From Brasenia schreberi (taxonomy: Eukaryota > Streptophyta > Magnoliopsida > Nymphaeales > Cabombaceae), in the NCBI GenBank assembly GCA_036023115.1, contig JAYKKT010000074.1:6645501-6709500 (forward strand): 64,000 nucleotides of DNA. The letters run 5' to 3'. Positions 11,173 to 22,427 of the stretch are shown in pieces (positions within the stretch are counted from its first letter, which is position 1; each line of letters opens with the position of its first letter). The position numbers and the translations under genes were made by a program. The notes below the pieces were generated by a model. It did not search any database, was not told the DNA's origin, and saw nothing but the letters and a program-made list of their open reading frames with translations.

Positions 11173-12060
11173 AATTCTTATGAGATGTCTCCATCTTGAC
11201 CTAGACAAGGTGGTAGTTTCACTGATGCTTGCCAAGTTACACGTGTTCTCTTCCTTGAAAGCTGGGCGTGAAAAGTTGGTGATCCTTTCTTGATGCCCCT
11301 GAATCAGGTCTTATCCTATAGTTTTTTGTTTTCTTTGAGGAATTTCGCCGCTGCTTACTTCCTCTCTTTTCTTGCTGTTCTAGCTAACAATGACACTAAT
11401 ACTAGTTTTTAGGGGTTTGAGTAGAAAACCTGAAACGCTCTTTCTTTGTGGAAGGAATTCATTTTTTGTGGGTGAGATCCTATGAAATTGTCTGCTTGCT
11501 GTTTTTGGGCTCTTGGTCTTTGCCAGCAATGAGTTTATTTTCCTAAAAATTGTCTTCTCACACTTCAATTTGCCTTTGTGCCGTGTTCCCTTCTACCAAG
11601 TTGGCACTGTCATACCACGACTAGAAAATCCCCGTGGGACGGCGGTGCAGAGTAGTTTTCCGGCTGCTGCTCATTTCAAGCTTCAGTTAGATTTATGCCT
11701 GACCTGACCAAGTCCCTCCTGGGAAAATGCACAAAAGTGATATTATCTTGTGTTATTTTGACTTGCAAGGAGAATTTATGATCTTAGAACCTTAGATGGC
11801 CTAATGCATCATCTTCTCTTTTGGCTTGTTGCTGCAGCTGTTGTTGGCCCTCCTTGGTTTGGTGGACCATAAATTCATTCTTTTGGAACGAATGGACCAA
11901 TCTTTCATGAAAATAAACAGAACATATGATAAAATTCGCCATAGTTACATTCGTATTGGTTCGCAGCGAAGACACGGTGACAAATTCGTTGTAACTCGGA
12001 TCCACTCTGATCGTTCCAACGGATTCAGCGTGTTAAGATGGTGAAAATCCAGCTTTAAAT
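11173..12060 (+). other. 3' flank of the zinc finger gene, no other gene seen
   Basis: This should contain the 3' UTR. The region from 11173 to about 11750 is the likely extent, but no single polyadenylation signal stands out. The short open frames here show no recognisable domain. Confidence 0.4.
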
Positions 12061-12682
12061 TATCAAAATCCAGCCCTTCCAGTATTTTTTCTAGCAACGG
12101 GAAAAAGAGGTAATATTATTCAAATATGTTTTTTTTTGTCAGAAAACAATTTCTGTGAAGGTTGATTTGTGTTAGTTTGCTGTGCCAAATCCATATATGA
12201 GGTCGGATTCGCTCAAACAGCTAGCTTCATGCAAATAAGGAGCCTTGCGATTCGCCTCACTGGATCTCTACTTAGATCTGGGGTTTGGTTCAGGATGTCT
12301 GGTTGGGTCCAAAATTGCCATCCATAACTGCAGCCAAAGAAGCTTGGACCTGGCCAGGTAAAGGCTCACAATCATGTTATATTCAATCAGCTCTTAAACC
12401 TATCTTAGGCTCTTAGTCCCTTGTAAGGCACTTTTAAGGATGAATAACATCATAACCTCAAAATATAACGCATCGAACTTTAGGCATTAGTACAACAGTA
12501 AAAAGAAAAAGAAGAGAGCAGTCAGTCACTCCAGACATGTTTTATTGGATCTGTGCCGGTGGATGAGGATAACACATGTGCGACACTGGCGCTGAGAATA
12601 GTTGGTAATGCCAATTGGATCTTGATTAGGGCTGCCGGGGTGCACCTTACTGTAGCGGGCCCGCTCGTAATCTCCCTTTGCA

Positions 12683-12713
12683 CATAGTTTTAAGGGTAGA
12701 ACTTAAAACTATG
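12683..12713. repeat. Perfect 12-bp inverted repeat with 7-base loop
   Basis: CATAGTTTTAAG and its exact complement CTTAAAACTATG are separated by GGTAGAA. There is no T-run typical of a terminator, and its role is unknown. Confidence 0.9.
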
Positions 12714-13218
12714 AGTACCAAAAATTAGAGTAAAAAAATATCGGCATCAATGGTGTTGGGTTAGAAGAACTGGACCAATGGGGCTTTGCATGAAAAGCTG
12801 AACACCTCTTTTTCCTCATGTTGCTGGCCACCTTATTTAAGAGTCAATTCCACTACGAATCAAATATTGAATCATGGTTCTTGAGAAACATGATAACAAG
12901 TTCATGTGAATTTTGGCTCCTAGTTCTAGTACTAGGAGCCTAGCACCACTCATCAAACACACCATTATTGAATGAGTTATTTCACCAATAAAAGTGGTAT
13001 TCATGATTTTGTCATTTATTTAATACGTTTTACATTTTGTTAATCTTTTAATAAACTACACTTGCAATTCTCCAATAATGCAATCCAAGACTCCAACATG
13101 TGAAAGAAGTTGCAATGAGATAAATTTCTCTAATTTCATGCTCGTAAAGTTATGGGTTGGAGTTACTCATGCTGCATATGAAAAGAGACTTGCTGGGCAT
13201 GCGAGGCGAGGTTTTGCC

Positions 13219-13666
13219 TTATGTGTACGGGCATGACAGCGGCAGAGATGGAACACGAACCTCCTTCCAGTGGCTGAGGCTCTCTTGTACAAGTGGCAAC
13301 CTAAAACAAAGACCTTAAAATAATTATTCATGTTCAAGATCCAATAAATAATTTAAAAGAACCTCTCAGTCAAAACCAATCCTAATTTGTAATTAAAACC
13401 AGGCACAGACTTGTTCAAATTCAACTCCAAGACATCCACGTAGGTTGGCTGGAGCTGATAAAGCTGGAAGTCCTGATCGCGACACTCACTGCGCATTTTT
13501 TTGAAAGATGTTTATCTGAAGCTCTGTTTAGTTTCGCTCGTGCGAGAAGTATGGATCGGCACGTGTGGTCCCGTCAGCTTCAACACTCACCTGATGTCAG
13601 TCGGTGGAGTGAAGTCATGCCAGGTCGATGGTTTTCGGAAGTCCTGGCCAGCAGGAGACGAATAAC
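13219..13666 (-). other. Possible two-exon coding piece, minus strand, unidentified
   Basis: Reading the minus strand, a 76-nt open segment at 13666-13591 (contains GYSSPAGQDFRKPSTWHDF) ends in a consensus donor, CAG|GTGAGT. A 'ttgttttag' acceptor precedes 13300, and joining in phase gives a tail LPLVQESLSHWKEVRVPS ending in TAA at 13219-13221. Upstream, 'ctgcatcag' could be the acceptor of the first piece, but I found no linked earlier exon. A separate open piece at 14166-14084 (DSKLLNRMFGADILTLVRHG) has an acceptor but no donor. I recognise no family. It may be a gene remnant, exons of a non-coding RNA, or chance. Confidence 0.2.
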
Positions 13667-16283
13667 CTGATGCAGCTCATATAGTTTCATGAATCAAAGG
13701 CAAACCAGCCGAACAACGAACAGATGAATTCATTTACCAGTTCTATTAAACGGTCATATCTAAGTCACACGAAAGAAAATCTAAAGAAACTCATTTTACT
13801 TGTTAACAATTAAAAGAGAGCGCCTTCAAAGGTTTGGAACTTTTAACCGTAGGACTCCCAGCATGATTTATAGGAATCCCGATTCAGTCGGATGAGTGAT
13901 ATGGAGAATCATGTCCCGAAGGTAAGCTGACAGTTAAGCATGGCACAAGAAAACGCCAATTATATAGACTCCAAAACTAACAAGCGAATAGGTATGGTGA
14001 AATGAATCGAAGATCTAATTTGTCGGCATATAACAGTCAAATTATTAAGCAAGTTTGATAAACTACAAGATGAAGACAATTTATTCAGGTTTTTCCTGAA
14101 GGGCCATGGCGCACAAGAGTTAGGATGTCAGCTCCAAACATGCGGTTCAGGAGTTTGGAGTCACCCTCTGCATTTGCTAACTATCCCTCTTACTGCAGCT
14201 TGTCGATGTGAACAGTAATCAATCAAGCATGAATATCATAGCTGCAAATTGCTGCCAAGAATTGAAACTAAACATTAGGGAGATGAATAAGATGCTAAAA
14301 AAATCAACTTTGCAACGAGAAATATACAATCACAATCACAATCACACTGTCCACTATATTTGAAACATTGGACTATCATGGAATATTCAGGAGGTTCAGC
14401 ATATACTCCTCCCATGGATATACCAGTTGGCCAGATGACACCAGGATGAGCTCCCTACTTTAGACAAAAGCATGGTTTTTTATAATTGTCAACACTTGGC
14501 CCGTGTTTTGGCAACATATCGTGCCACCATTGGTAGCACAGAGAGTATAAAGTATAAACTCATCTACGCCATCACATCTCAAGAAAATCGAGTATCCAGT
14601 CACAGATTCAAAGAAGGCTTGAAACAGAAACAGTGACGTTATAGAAACAGCAAGAGTAAATGTACACACAGAATATAGGTTAGAGGTTCCTATTAATCAG
14701 TTGAAATTAGCAGAGATACAAAGAGCAAAAGTAAGCAAACAAGCAAATAACTCTCAGGTAACATTGGACACCAAAAAGATTTACCGACTCACTCAAACAT
14801 ATACACATCATGAAACCCGTATTTGACGCACAAACCAAAGTGAAAGACGCCGAGAGCTGTGTGACCTGGTCGCTAGTGCAGGACACTACGATTTTGAAAA
14901 GCATGGGTATGAGAATACAGTTATATGTAAGTAAAATTTATTTATATTAAATTTATTTACATTATTACACATAATCAACGAGATCTTACAAAAATATTTA
15001 GGATTGTCAAATAAATCAGAAAATTTTGATGTCAATCAATCCGGATAACTATTTTCATAAGCTAACTCATTATTAAAGGAGTACTCGTTCAATATGACGT
15101 GTTTTAGTGATATAGCACAAAAATATTCATAATAGATAGTCCTGAGTTGGACACACAAGGAGTTCAAGAGTGTTGAGTGTGGGAGTTCTGGGTGCAGCGC
15201 CCGTCTGACATAAGCGGAACGGATGGATAAATAAGAACAAGGTGAATTATGAAAGAACTTCACTGTATCTGCCTTGTTCAGGGCTATAGTTGCCAAAACA
15301 AGAGAAAAGGAAAGGAAATGGGGAAACCAATATGAATATAACAATTTTAAAGGACAGTTCAATCCAAGAATGCACAGATTGGGTGCGCCTTGTGTTCAAA
15401 ATGTTTGAAAAGAAGCAAATAAGTCTCAGTTAACAGATTGAACAATCAATTAAACAATATTTCAACCATGACCTTTGAATGAATGTAGAGATTTTTGTCA
15501 CATTACCTTTCTTATTTGCTTGATTGTAAGGGCACATTACCATTCACATTAAAATGTAGAGATTTTAAAGGACAAGTTAACTTGTGTATCACATTACCTT
15601 GGGTCCATCGCCTTGTAACATTACCTTTCTTATCGTCACACCATGAGAATGAGAAATGTCCCAGGGCTCACTCTTTGGCACATGGACGAACCTTGTAAGG
15701 GCAGCAGACCTGGTGTGTTACACCTACTGATCAATTTCAATTTCAATGTGTTCATTTTATCCTTAGGACCATCTATGCGAGCTCTGTGATGAATTTGATA
15801 CAAAGCATTGGCAAACAACAAACCAAATAAAACCAACTTGCCCCTTTCACGCAGAATGAGCTTGCAGAGATAGTACTCTGCTCATTAAATTTTTAGGATG
15901 CTATCAGAAGTTGTAGATGTGAAAAGAAATGGAACCATCATTTTACTAGATCACCCATATACAGTTGATTGAATTTCACATTGATCCCGTGAGGAAACTA
16001 TGATAGCGCTTGTCCTTAAGGGTCTATTTTTGTTATAGAACTTCAAGGAACTTGTCATGAGACTTCACAGGAATTGTGCCTGAAACTCTGTAAGCCGACA
16101 CACAAAGTTCCATCAGACAGCTAGTTTTCTGTCATCTTATTCAAAATTTCAGGCTTAGGGATTTCTAATTTCCAATGAATTGGGAGATAATTAACTCTAT
16201 AGAAGTGTTTGCATTTAGATTCTCTATCAAATTTTTTGATTTTTGGAAAATGGCTTAGAGACAGATATTGAAACTATCTACGT

Positions 16284-16529
16284 GTGTATATAGTAAAGAA
16301 GGAAGAGGCATGGACGGATGAGCCCATCGAAGAGGTTGACAACAATGCCAAAATAGAAGTAGCCCACACCTCTCAAACAGGTCAGGAGGAGACTTCACCG
16401 GCATTGAAATCACATGTTCTGCTGCCCGAATCAATGCAGGGAAGAACTGCTAGCAGCTACAGTCTGAGAACTCATTTTAGCAAATTTTCGTACAGGTATC
16501 CACATTTTCTGCGATGTGATTCCAACTGA
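16284..16529 (+). other. Open frame of 82 codons, unidentified
   Basis: The frame encodes an acidic N-terminal part (EEAWTDEPIEEVDNN) and a Ser/Arg-rich C-terminal part (YSLRTHFSKFSYRYPHF). A GT donor-like site falls at about 16496, and a further frame at 16535-16741 follows. There is no domain, signal peptide or membrane segment. It may be chance or a gene remnant. Confidence 0.15.
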
Positions 16530-17269
16530 AAACTTTGAAAGCTATTATGCGCCTAGACCATCGCACCGTGCCTGTTCATGTCCCTAACCTGTTTCTTGCA
16601 ACAATGCTCCCTCAAATAAAAAAAGGAGATGAATTTGATCAGGTTTACATGACTGAGGCAGATACATCGGACCCACTGATATCACACATGAACGGTTTGT
16701 TTCTGGCTTTCCTGTCCTACAAGTTATCAAGGATCTCTTAATATTGTTTGTACTTTGAAAGGTCATCCCTCGCTGCCCATGCAAGGTCCAACATCAGTAA
16801 TAGAGCGATTCTAAATCCCAAACAGCACCCAAAACCGGAGAATCTGAGGATTGAAAAGCCATTTCAAATGGCTCGAGTATAGGTAGGAGGCACCAATGTT
16901 CAAGGGCCCCGACTGGCGGATTGTTTTGCAATTGCATGTGGATATGCCATAATTGCCAAACAGTAATGAGGTTAGTCCATCTCCCCTCAGGAAAGGTGTG
17001 AATCATTTATATATAATTGACTACTTCAAATAACTTAAATACAGACAGCCAATAATGGAAGGCTGGTAACCTCGTATACCATGAAAGACGATATATCTAA
17101 AAATTACAAATACAAACAGAGAAGGATGCAGAAAGGTTGGTAGCTTGGAAGTCATAGATAACTGGACAAACAATGTTTCCTTCCACGTGATACCTATTCC
17201 AATGAAATGCAATGGTCAAATGAACCAACATAAAACCCAAGTACCGGGCCAATATGTGGAAACGTATGT

Positions 17270-18679
17270 CTTTCACTTTGTCATCCACACCAAACTCACT
17301 TTCGTTAATATCGAGCCACAATCATTCTATAAGAACATTTTGATACCATTGATTCAAAGTTTTTTTTTAAGAACATACTTTTAAACAAAGATATTATATG
17401 TTTAAGTATAGTTGATGTTATGTCACACTAAGCCCACTGTTGAAGAATATGCTTATCTAGTGTTCTTTGTGTTAGTTTTATGCTTCTAGGTATTATTGTA
17501 CTCGCCCGAAACTTTAGGGGCATTTTTGTAATTTTCAGTACTAGGGGTATTTTGGTCAAATTCTGTTTTACAGCTCCCTATATAAGGGCTGGTAGATTGT
17601 ATTAGAAAGAGTGAGATTGTGTTGTAAGTGAGAGTGGAGAAGAGGGGGGGGGGGGACCTCCATACTTCCCTGTTGTTGACTTTAAGGCTTGCCATCACCC
17701 CACAACACATTGTGGTACTTATATTAGTGAAAATGAAAGAAATTTGTCAAGTTATATTGTCGAGTATTTTCCTATGTCAAACATTGAATTCAGTTTGTTG
17801 AACTCGCGCATAAGAATGGCACATACTTTACCACTGTTGATTCAAAGTATTCCCTAACCACAACAAACTTTTAAACAAGGACATGGATCCATAACCATTC
17901 TATAAGAATATCTATCATGTAGTTAATACCTATTCATTTGAAGTCTTCCCTAACCACAACATACTTTTAAATAAGGACATTCATTTGAAGTCTTCCCTAA
18001 CCACAACATACTTTTAAATAAGGACATTATATGCTTCACTACTATTGATTTTAAGTCTTACTCTACCCACACAACACGTTGTTGCATAATATCAAAATAT
18101 CGAAAAAAGGACATTATATACTTCACTTTATAAGTCTTTGGGAGACAAAATAAAATCCTTCATTATATATTGTTGAATCCCTCCTTACATCAACCGCACT
18201 AAACTTTTTGTCATTTATATCGAAACGTAATCATCCAATTAGAACAACACACACTTCACTAACAGTAACTAGAAATCTCTGGAGCAACACTTCAATATAA
18301 ACACAGTATATATGCTTTTCATTGTTCATTTTCAGTCTTACCCTAACCGCACATATATTATTGAACAAATATTAAAATATAAAAGATGGCAAATTTTAGT
18401 TCCACAAGGACTACACATTTTGTTATTGTTGTTTTCAAGTCCCACCACCACCCAATAACACATTGTGATGTTATACCTTAATAATAGAAATAGAAATACT
18501 ATAGTGTATATTGTTGAGCAAGTCCCTACATCAACCATAACAAAGTTTCATTTATTGAGTCAAAACCATTCTACGCGAACATCTAGTCCTTTACTAACAA
18601 TAAGTCTAAGCTTTCATGAACCAAAAAGGACGTATAAACAAAGACATTATATAGGTCACTATGTGTTAATTTCAAAACT
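17270..18679 (+). repeat. Diverged left edge of the satellite array
   Basis: From about 17270 the phrases that define the array appear in poor copies: 'cattgattcaaagt', 'aacatacttttaaacaaaga', 'cattatatgcttcac', 'tcttaccctaacc'. A short local reiteration lies at about 17935-18020. Copies are more decayed than those right of 42.7 kb. An LTR fragment interrupts it at 17438-17671, and the LINE at 18695 is inserted at its end. No genes. Confidence 0.75.
17438..17671 (+). mobile_element. Truncated solo LTR, same family as the LTRs at 19589-22738
   Basis: The sequence starts TGTTGAAGAATATGCTTATC, the exact inverted end of the LTRs at 19589 and 22428, and follows them through the TATA-like 'ccctatataagggc' and a G-run. 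The last roughly 90 bases of the LTR are missing and no internal region follows. Orientation is opposite to the 19589-22738 element. A G homopolymer at about 17645 replaces the G+C-rich part of the intact LTRs. Confidence 0.85.
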
Positions 18680-18714
18680 TACCTTTACTACACATGTAAG
18701 GGATCACCCTTGCA

Positions 18715-19074
18715 TTGCCGGTCCTAAGCCCGGATAAAGGAGGAGGGTTGTGTAAGGCTTTCGACAGCCAGTGTAAAACTTCGTCGGATTTTTATAACAT
18801 GGATTACAAAAATTATGAGCATTGCTTTGGGCTGTCCCCGCCTAGCGACGTGCTGCAGAGCCCGAATGTAGTAAGAAATAAGCAAGGGCCACTATATTTT
18901 TGCCCGAATATAATGAATCAATTGCAGAGAGGGTTCCCACATCATGGACGGGTATGGGTAAAGAAGTTAGTCCCGCTACATTGCCGCCCGAATGTAGTGA
19001 AAAATTTTCAGAGAGGGTCTCCACATTTTGATTATGGACGGATGCGGGGGGGTAAGGAAGCTAGTCCTATATAA
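18715..19074 (+). CDS. Leader open frame of the RTE LINE, function unknown
   Basis: A 119-codon frame from ATG 18715, with an internal ATG at 18799. It stops at 19072-19074, two bases before the endonuclease frame begins. From the internal ATG (MDYKNYE) to the C-terminus (RMRGGKEASPI) the frame is also open in the second long LINE, at 34675-34400 minus, with few residue changes. It shows repeated 'PNVV..QRG.PH' phrases and two Cys, but no zinc knuckle or coiled coil typical of LINE ORF1. It may be an ORF1-like leader protein, an upstream frame, or simply conserved RNA sequence. Confidence 0.4.
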   Translation: MPVLSPDKGGGLCKAFDSQCKTSSDFYNMDYKNYEHCFGLSPPSDVLQSPNVVRNKQGPLYFCPNIMNQLQRGFPHHGRVWVKKLVPLHCRPNVVKNFQRGSPHFDYGRMRGGKEASPI

Positions 19075-19075
19075 T

Positions 19076-19588
19076 AAGATTCATATTAGTTCTTGAAATA
19101 TCAGAACATTATCCGGTAAGCTAATAGAGATGGTAGATACTATGATTGAGAGAAAGATTCATATTCTATGTTTACAAGAGACATAATGGGTTGGAGAAAA
19201 AGCAAAGAAGATAGAGGATACATGTTTTAAATTATGATACTCAGGTAAAGAAAAGGCTCGAAACGGAGTTGGTATTATCATAAATAAAGATTTAAAGGAT
19301 AGTGTAGTAGACATACAACGATATGTTGACCGAATCATGACGTTGAAATTAGTGTTAGGAGCAGAGGTTTTGAATATAGTTTGTGCTTATGCACGCCAAG
19401 TAGGACTAGAAGATAGTATAAAGACTGTTTTTTGGGAAGAGTTAGATAAGGTGTTTCAAAAGATTCCACAAAGGGAGATGATTTGTTTAGGAAGAGATTT
19501 AAATGGACATGTCGGTAAAGAGGCATTAGGATATCAAGGGATTCATGGAAACTTTGGTTTTGGGGATATAAACGACGAAGGTAGGGAG
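19076..19588 (+). pseudogene. APE-type endonuclease part of the RTE LINE, broken
   Basis: This is the N-terminal nuclease domain that nicks target DNA in RTE elements. The frame shows S-x-NIRTLSGKL, then HILCLQET, ARNGVGIIIN, and from 19337 a clean stretch with EVLNIVCAYA, ICLGRDLNGHVGK and FGFGDINDEGR. In-frame stops replace the Trp before NIRT and residues after LQET. The domain is cut at 19588 by the LTR retrotransposon and continues after 22743 with DEHLITY-like and SLTTQHRLL sequence (22800-22950). Confidence 0.85.
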
Positions 19589-19908
19589 TGTTGGAATTTA
19601 GAGAAGTATTGTAGGAGATTAAACACACAAAGTAGACCTAATATTAAGGAAGAAAATTGAGAGATCGAAGGAAGGGGCGGACCTCCAATGGAGGCCGCCC
19701 CCCTCTTCTCCACTCTCTGTTACAATGCAACCTCTTTCTCTCAAATACATCTACCAGCTCTTATATAGAGAGCTGTAAAACGGAATTTGACCAAAATGAC
19801 CAAAATACCCCTAGTACAGAAAACTACCAAAATGCCCTTATAGTTTCGGGCGAGTACAATAATACCTAGAAACATAAAACTAATACTAGATAAGCATATT
19901 CTTCAACA
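19589..19908 (-). repeat. LTR, 3' LTR in element orientation
   Basis: 320 bp, plus-strand ends TGTTGGAATT...CTTCAACA. It is 9 bp longer than its partner because 'accaaaatg' is tandemly repeated at about 19787-19804. It contains a TATA-like 'ctatataagagct' on the minus strand. Confidence 0.9.
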
Positions 19909-19921
19909 CCCCCCCCTCAAG
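19909..19921 (-). other. Polypurine tract
   Basis: On the minus strand this reads cttgagggggggg, directly next to the 3' LTR, where plus-strand DNA synthesis is primed in LTR retroelements. Confidence 0.75.
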
Positions 19922-20107
19922 TTGGGAGTGAGATACTTCAAACTCCAAGTTGCCAACAAAAATCTTCATATCTGCTTGCGTTCTTCGTCTGTCTTGATCA
20001 CTGATCTTGATCTTCAACAAATTCTTTGGCTGAAAAATATATTACCCTTCCTGGCTTGTCATCACAAGCAGCATCTCTGGATGCACTATCAACTCAGCCT
20101 TCTTGAC

Positions 20108-21246
20108 TGTAACAATAACAAATCAGCCATCTTAGCTGCCACAACAACAAAACAGTAATCCTGGCTATCACATCAATAAAGCAGCCATCTTGGCTGTCAC
20201 AACATCAAAGCAGCCATCCTGACTTTCACATCAACAAAGCAACCATCCTGGCTGTTACAACATCAAAACAACCATCCTGGCTGTCACAATATCAAAGCAG
20301 CCATCCTAGCTGTCACCTCAATAAAGCAGCCATACTAGCTGTCACAACATCAAAGCAGCCATCATGACTGTCACAACAACAAAGCAGTCATCCTGACTGT
20401 CACAACATCAAAGCAACCATCCTAGCTGTCACAATAACAAAGCAATCATCCTGGTTGTTACAACATTAAAGCAGCCATCCTGACTGTCACAACAACAAAG
20501 CAGTCATCCTAACTGTCATATCATCAAAACAGCCATCCTGACTATCACATCAATAAAGCAGCCATATCCATTAAATGCATCTGCCAGACTGCTTTATCTT
20601 GCTTAACCAGTTGTAAATCACCTCAACTTTACCTTTTTCCAATAAGTCACTAGACAACCACATTGAGGTCTGCCACCCTGAGATAAGATTCACCCTAAAT
20701 AGATAACCAGTTCACCTCTTCTTTGTCTCACGCTTGCCATAATATAATGTTCTAATAAATATCCGTGACTGAAAATTTTAAAAAAATGCAGGAATACAGA
20801 CATTAGACTGGCATCTACTTCGGGCCGATATCCTTGAGATAGCATATTTGTTCCTCACAACATCAAAGCAGCCATCCTGACTGTCACAACAACAAAGCAG
20901 TCGTCCAGGCTGTCACAACATCAAAGCAGCTATCCTGGCTGTCACCTCAATAAAGCAGCCATCCTGACTGTCACAACATCAAAGCAGTCATACTGGCTGT
21001 CACAACATCAAAGCAGTCATCATGGCTGTCACAACAACAAAATAGCCATCCTGGCTGTCATAACATCAAAGCAGCCATCCTAGCTGTCACAACAACAAAG
21101 CAGCCATCCTGGCTGTCACAACATTAAAGCAGTCATCCTGGCTGTCACAACAACAAAGCAGTCATCCTGGATGTCATATCATCAAAGCAGCCATCCTGGT
21201 TGTCACAACAATAAAGCAGCCATCCTGGTTGTCACATCAATAAAGC
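20108..21246 (-). repeat. 29-bp minisatellite in two blocks inside the LTR element
   Basis: The unit, in plus-strand form about 'aaagcagccatcctggctg' plus 'tcacaacatc', repeats every 29 bases at about 20108-20567 and 20856-21246. The two blocks are separated by a partial copy of the eIF5A 3' end and UTR. Variants swap 'catc/caac/caat' and 'gcagcc/gcagtc'. No coding sense was seen. Confidence 0.9.
20568..20858 (-). repeat. Duplicate of the eIF5A tail and its 3' UTR
   Basis: This segment repeats 21247-21548 almost exactly (offset about 677-690). It includes the last 13 codons of the captured eIF5A piece (EEQICYLKDIGPK and stop) and the following UTR-like sequence. The duplication unit therefore joined gene tail, UTR and minisatellite. 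Confidence 0.88.
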
Positions 21247-21504
21247 AGCCATATCCATTAAATGCATCTGCCAGACTGCTTTATCTTGCTTAACCAGTAA
21301 TTGTAAATCACCTCAACTTTACCTTTTTCTAATAAGTCACTAGACAACCACGTTGAGGTCGACCACCCTGAGATAAGATTCACCCTAAGTAGATAACCAG
21401 TTCACCTCTTCTCTGTCTCACGCTTGCCATAATATAATGTTCTAATAAATATCCTTGACTGAAAATTTTAAAAAAATACAGGAATACAGACATTAGACTG
21501 GCAC

Positions 21505-22194
21505 CTACTTCGGGCCGATATCCTTGAGATAGCAGATTTGTTCCTCACCCATAGCAGTCATCACAGTTACGACAAGATCCTTTCCTTCACCAAATCCATC
21601 TTTGATCTGGACAAGCAGAGCCTCATCAGTTGGGAGTCTAAGATCATCTTTGGTGTTTTCATTTTCAATCAGAAGACTCACAAAACCATCTTCAGAGATG
21701 TCAATCAACTGATAATCGGTACGATTAACATGAGGAACATCACAGTTACGAGAAGAAGGGACTATATCTTTCTCACTTATTACTTCACCCGATCCTCTGT
21801 ACTCAGGACCAACATGCGCATCTGTCGGATCATGCCTGGACCAAGTTTTCTGATAGAGACTATCCTTCCTGTTCAACTGTCCAAGCCATTCTTCATCTTC
21901 AGAATCCATATCATAGACCAAAGAGTCGTTCACTAGAGCTCTCCCAAGCTCATCGTCCACATCAGTTATATACTCAAGAGGCCGTATGAAAGTGGTGGAG
22001 TAAGTAGATTCATAATCAACGGCTTTCTGCACTCTAGGAATCGGAATAAGCCTGACAGGGCTTGGCATAGGCAAAGCATTGCATTGGCAGCAGATGAAAC
22101 AAGAGTCCTTCCTTCTCCATTTGCTCATACACATAAAAAGCAGTAAATGTGAGCACCAAATTGTGATAATGGTCCCAAAAGATAAGTTGGCCAA
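21505..22194 (-). CDS. Chimeric captured frame: Enhancer-of-polycomb-like piece fused to eIF5A C-terminal domain
   Basis: 229 codons without a stop. Residues about 44-108 (SPVRLIPIPRVQKAVDY, then LVYDMDSEDEEWLGQLN) look like the conserved EPcA-type region of plant Enhancer-of-polycomb-like chromatin proteins; this match is from memory of the motif YDMDSEDEEWL and is less sure. Residues 141-229 (EKDIVPSSRNCDVPHVNRTD, later TKDDLRLPTDE, and ending CYLKDIGPK) are clearly the C-terminal OB-fold domain of eIF5A, ending at its normal stop. The N-terminal eIF5A domain with the hypusine lysine is absent, so eIF5A function is not expected. The roughly 90 codons of eIF5A contain no intron, consistent with capture from mRNA. 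The start at 22194 is only the first ATG; residues 1-43 are unassigned. Whether it is translated is unknown. Confidence 0.7.
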   Translation of the reverse strand: MANLSFGTIITIWCSHLLLFMCMSKWRRKDSCFICCQCNALPMPSPVRLIPIPRVQKAVDYESTYSTTFIRPLEYITDVDDELGRALVNDSLVYDMDSEDEEWLGQLNRKDSLYQKTWSRHDPTDAHVGPEYRGSGEVISEKDIVPSSRNCDVPHVNRTDYQLIDISEDGFVSLLIENENTKDDLRLPTDEALLVQIKDGFGEGKDLVVTVMTAMGEEQICYLKDIGPK

Positions 22195-22414
22195 TAACCT
22201 TCTTCATGGCATATCAATCATTGAAGAACCTGATAATGAACAATGTGACTCTTCAGTCGACCAAGAGAAATTCTTCAGCGAAATTGCAAGCACACATAAA
22301 AGCGGAAGTCTTTCAACAACGATTTCAGTATGGATTCTTCCCAAAAACTTTTAACACTGCTCCATGCCGAATACTTCTTTTCAAGAAACAAACCACTGAT
22401 TTACTGACCTTATA

Positions 22415-22427
22415 GGTTCTGATACCA
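22415..22427 (-). other. Primer binding site for initiator Met tRNA
   Basis: The minus strand reads TGGTATCAGAACC immediately after the 5' LTR. It matches the plant initiator-Met primer site of copia-type elements except near its 3' end. Confidence 0.85.

Larger units (their letters stand above)
12061..17269. other. Intergenic, no gene firmly supported
   Basis: A+T-rich sequence between the gene and the satellite. It contains a perfect hairpin (12683-12713), exon-like scraps on the minus strand (13219-13666 and 14084-14166) and an 82-codon plus-strand frame (16284-16529). None could be tied to a known family. No transposon termini were found. Confidence 0.5.
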
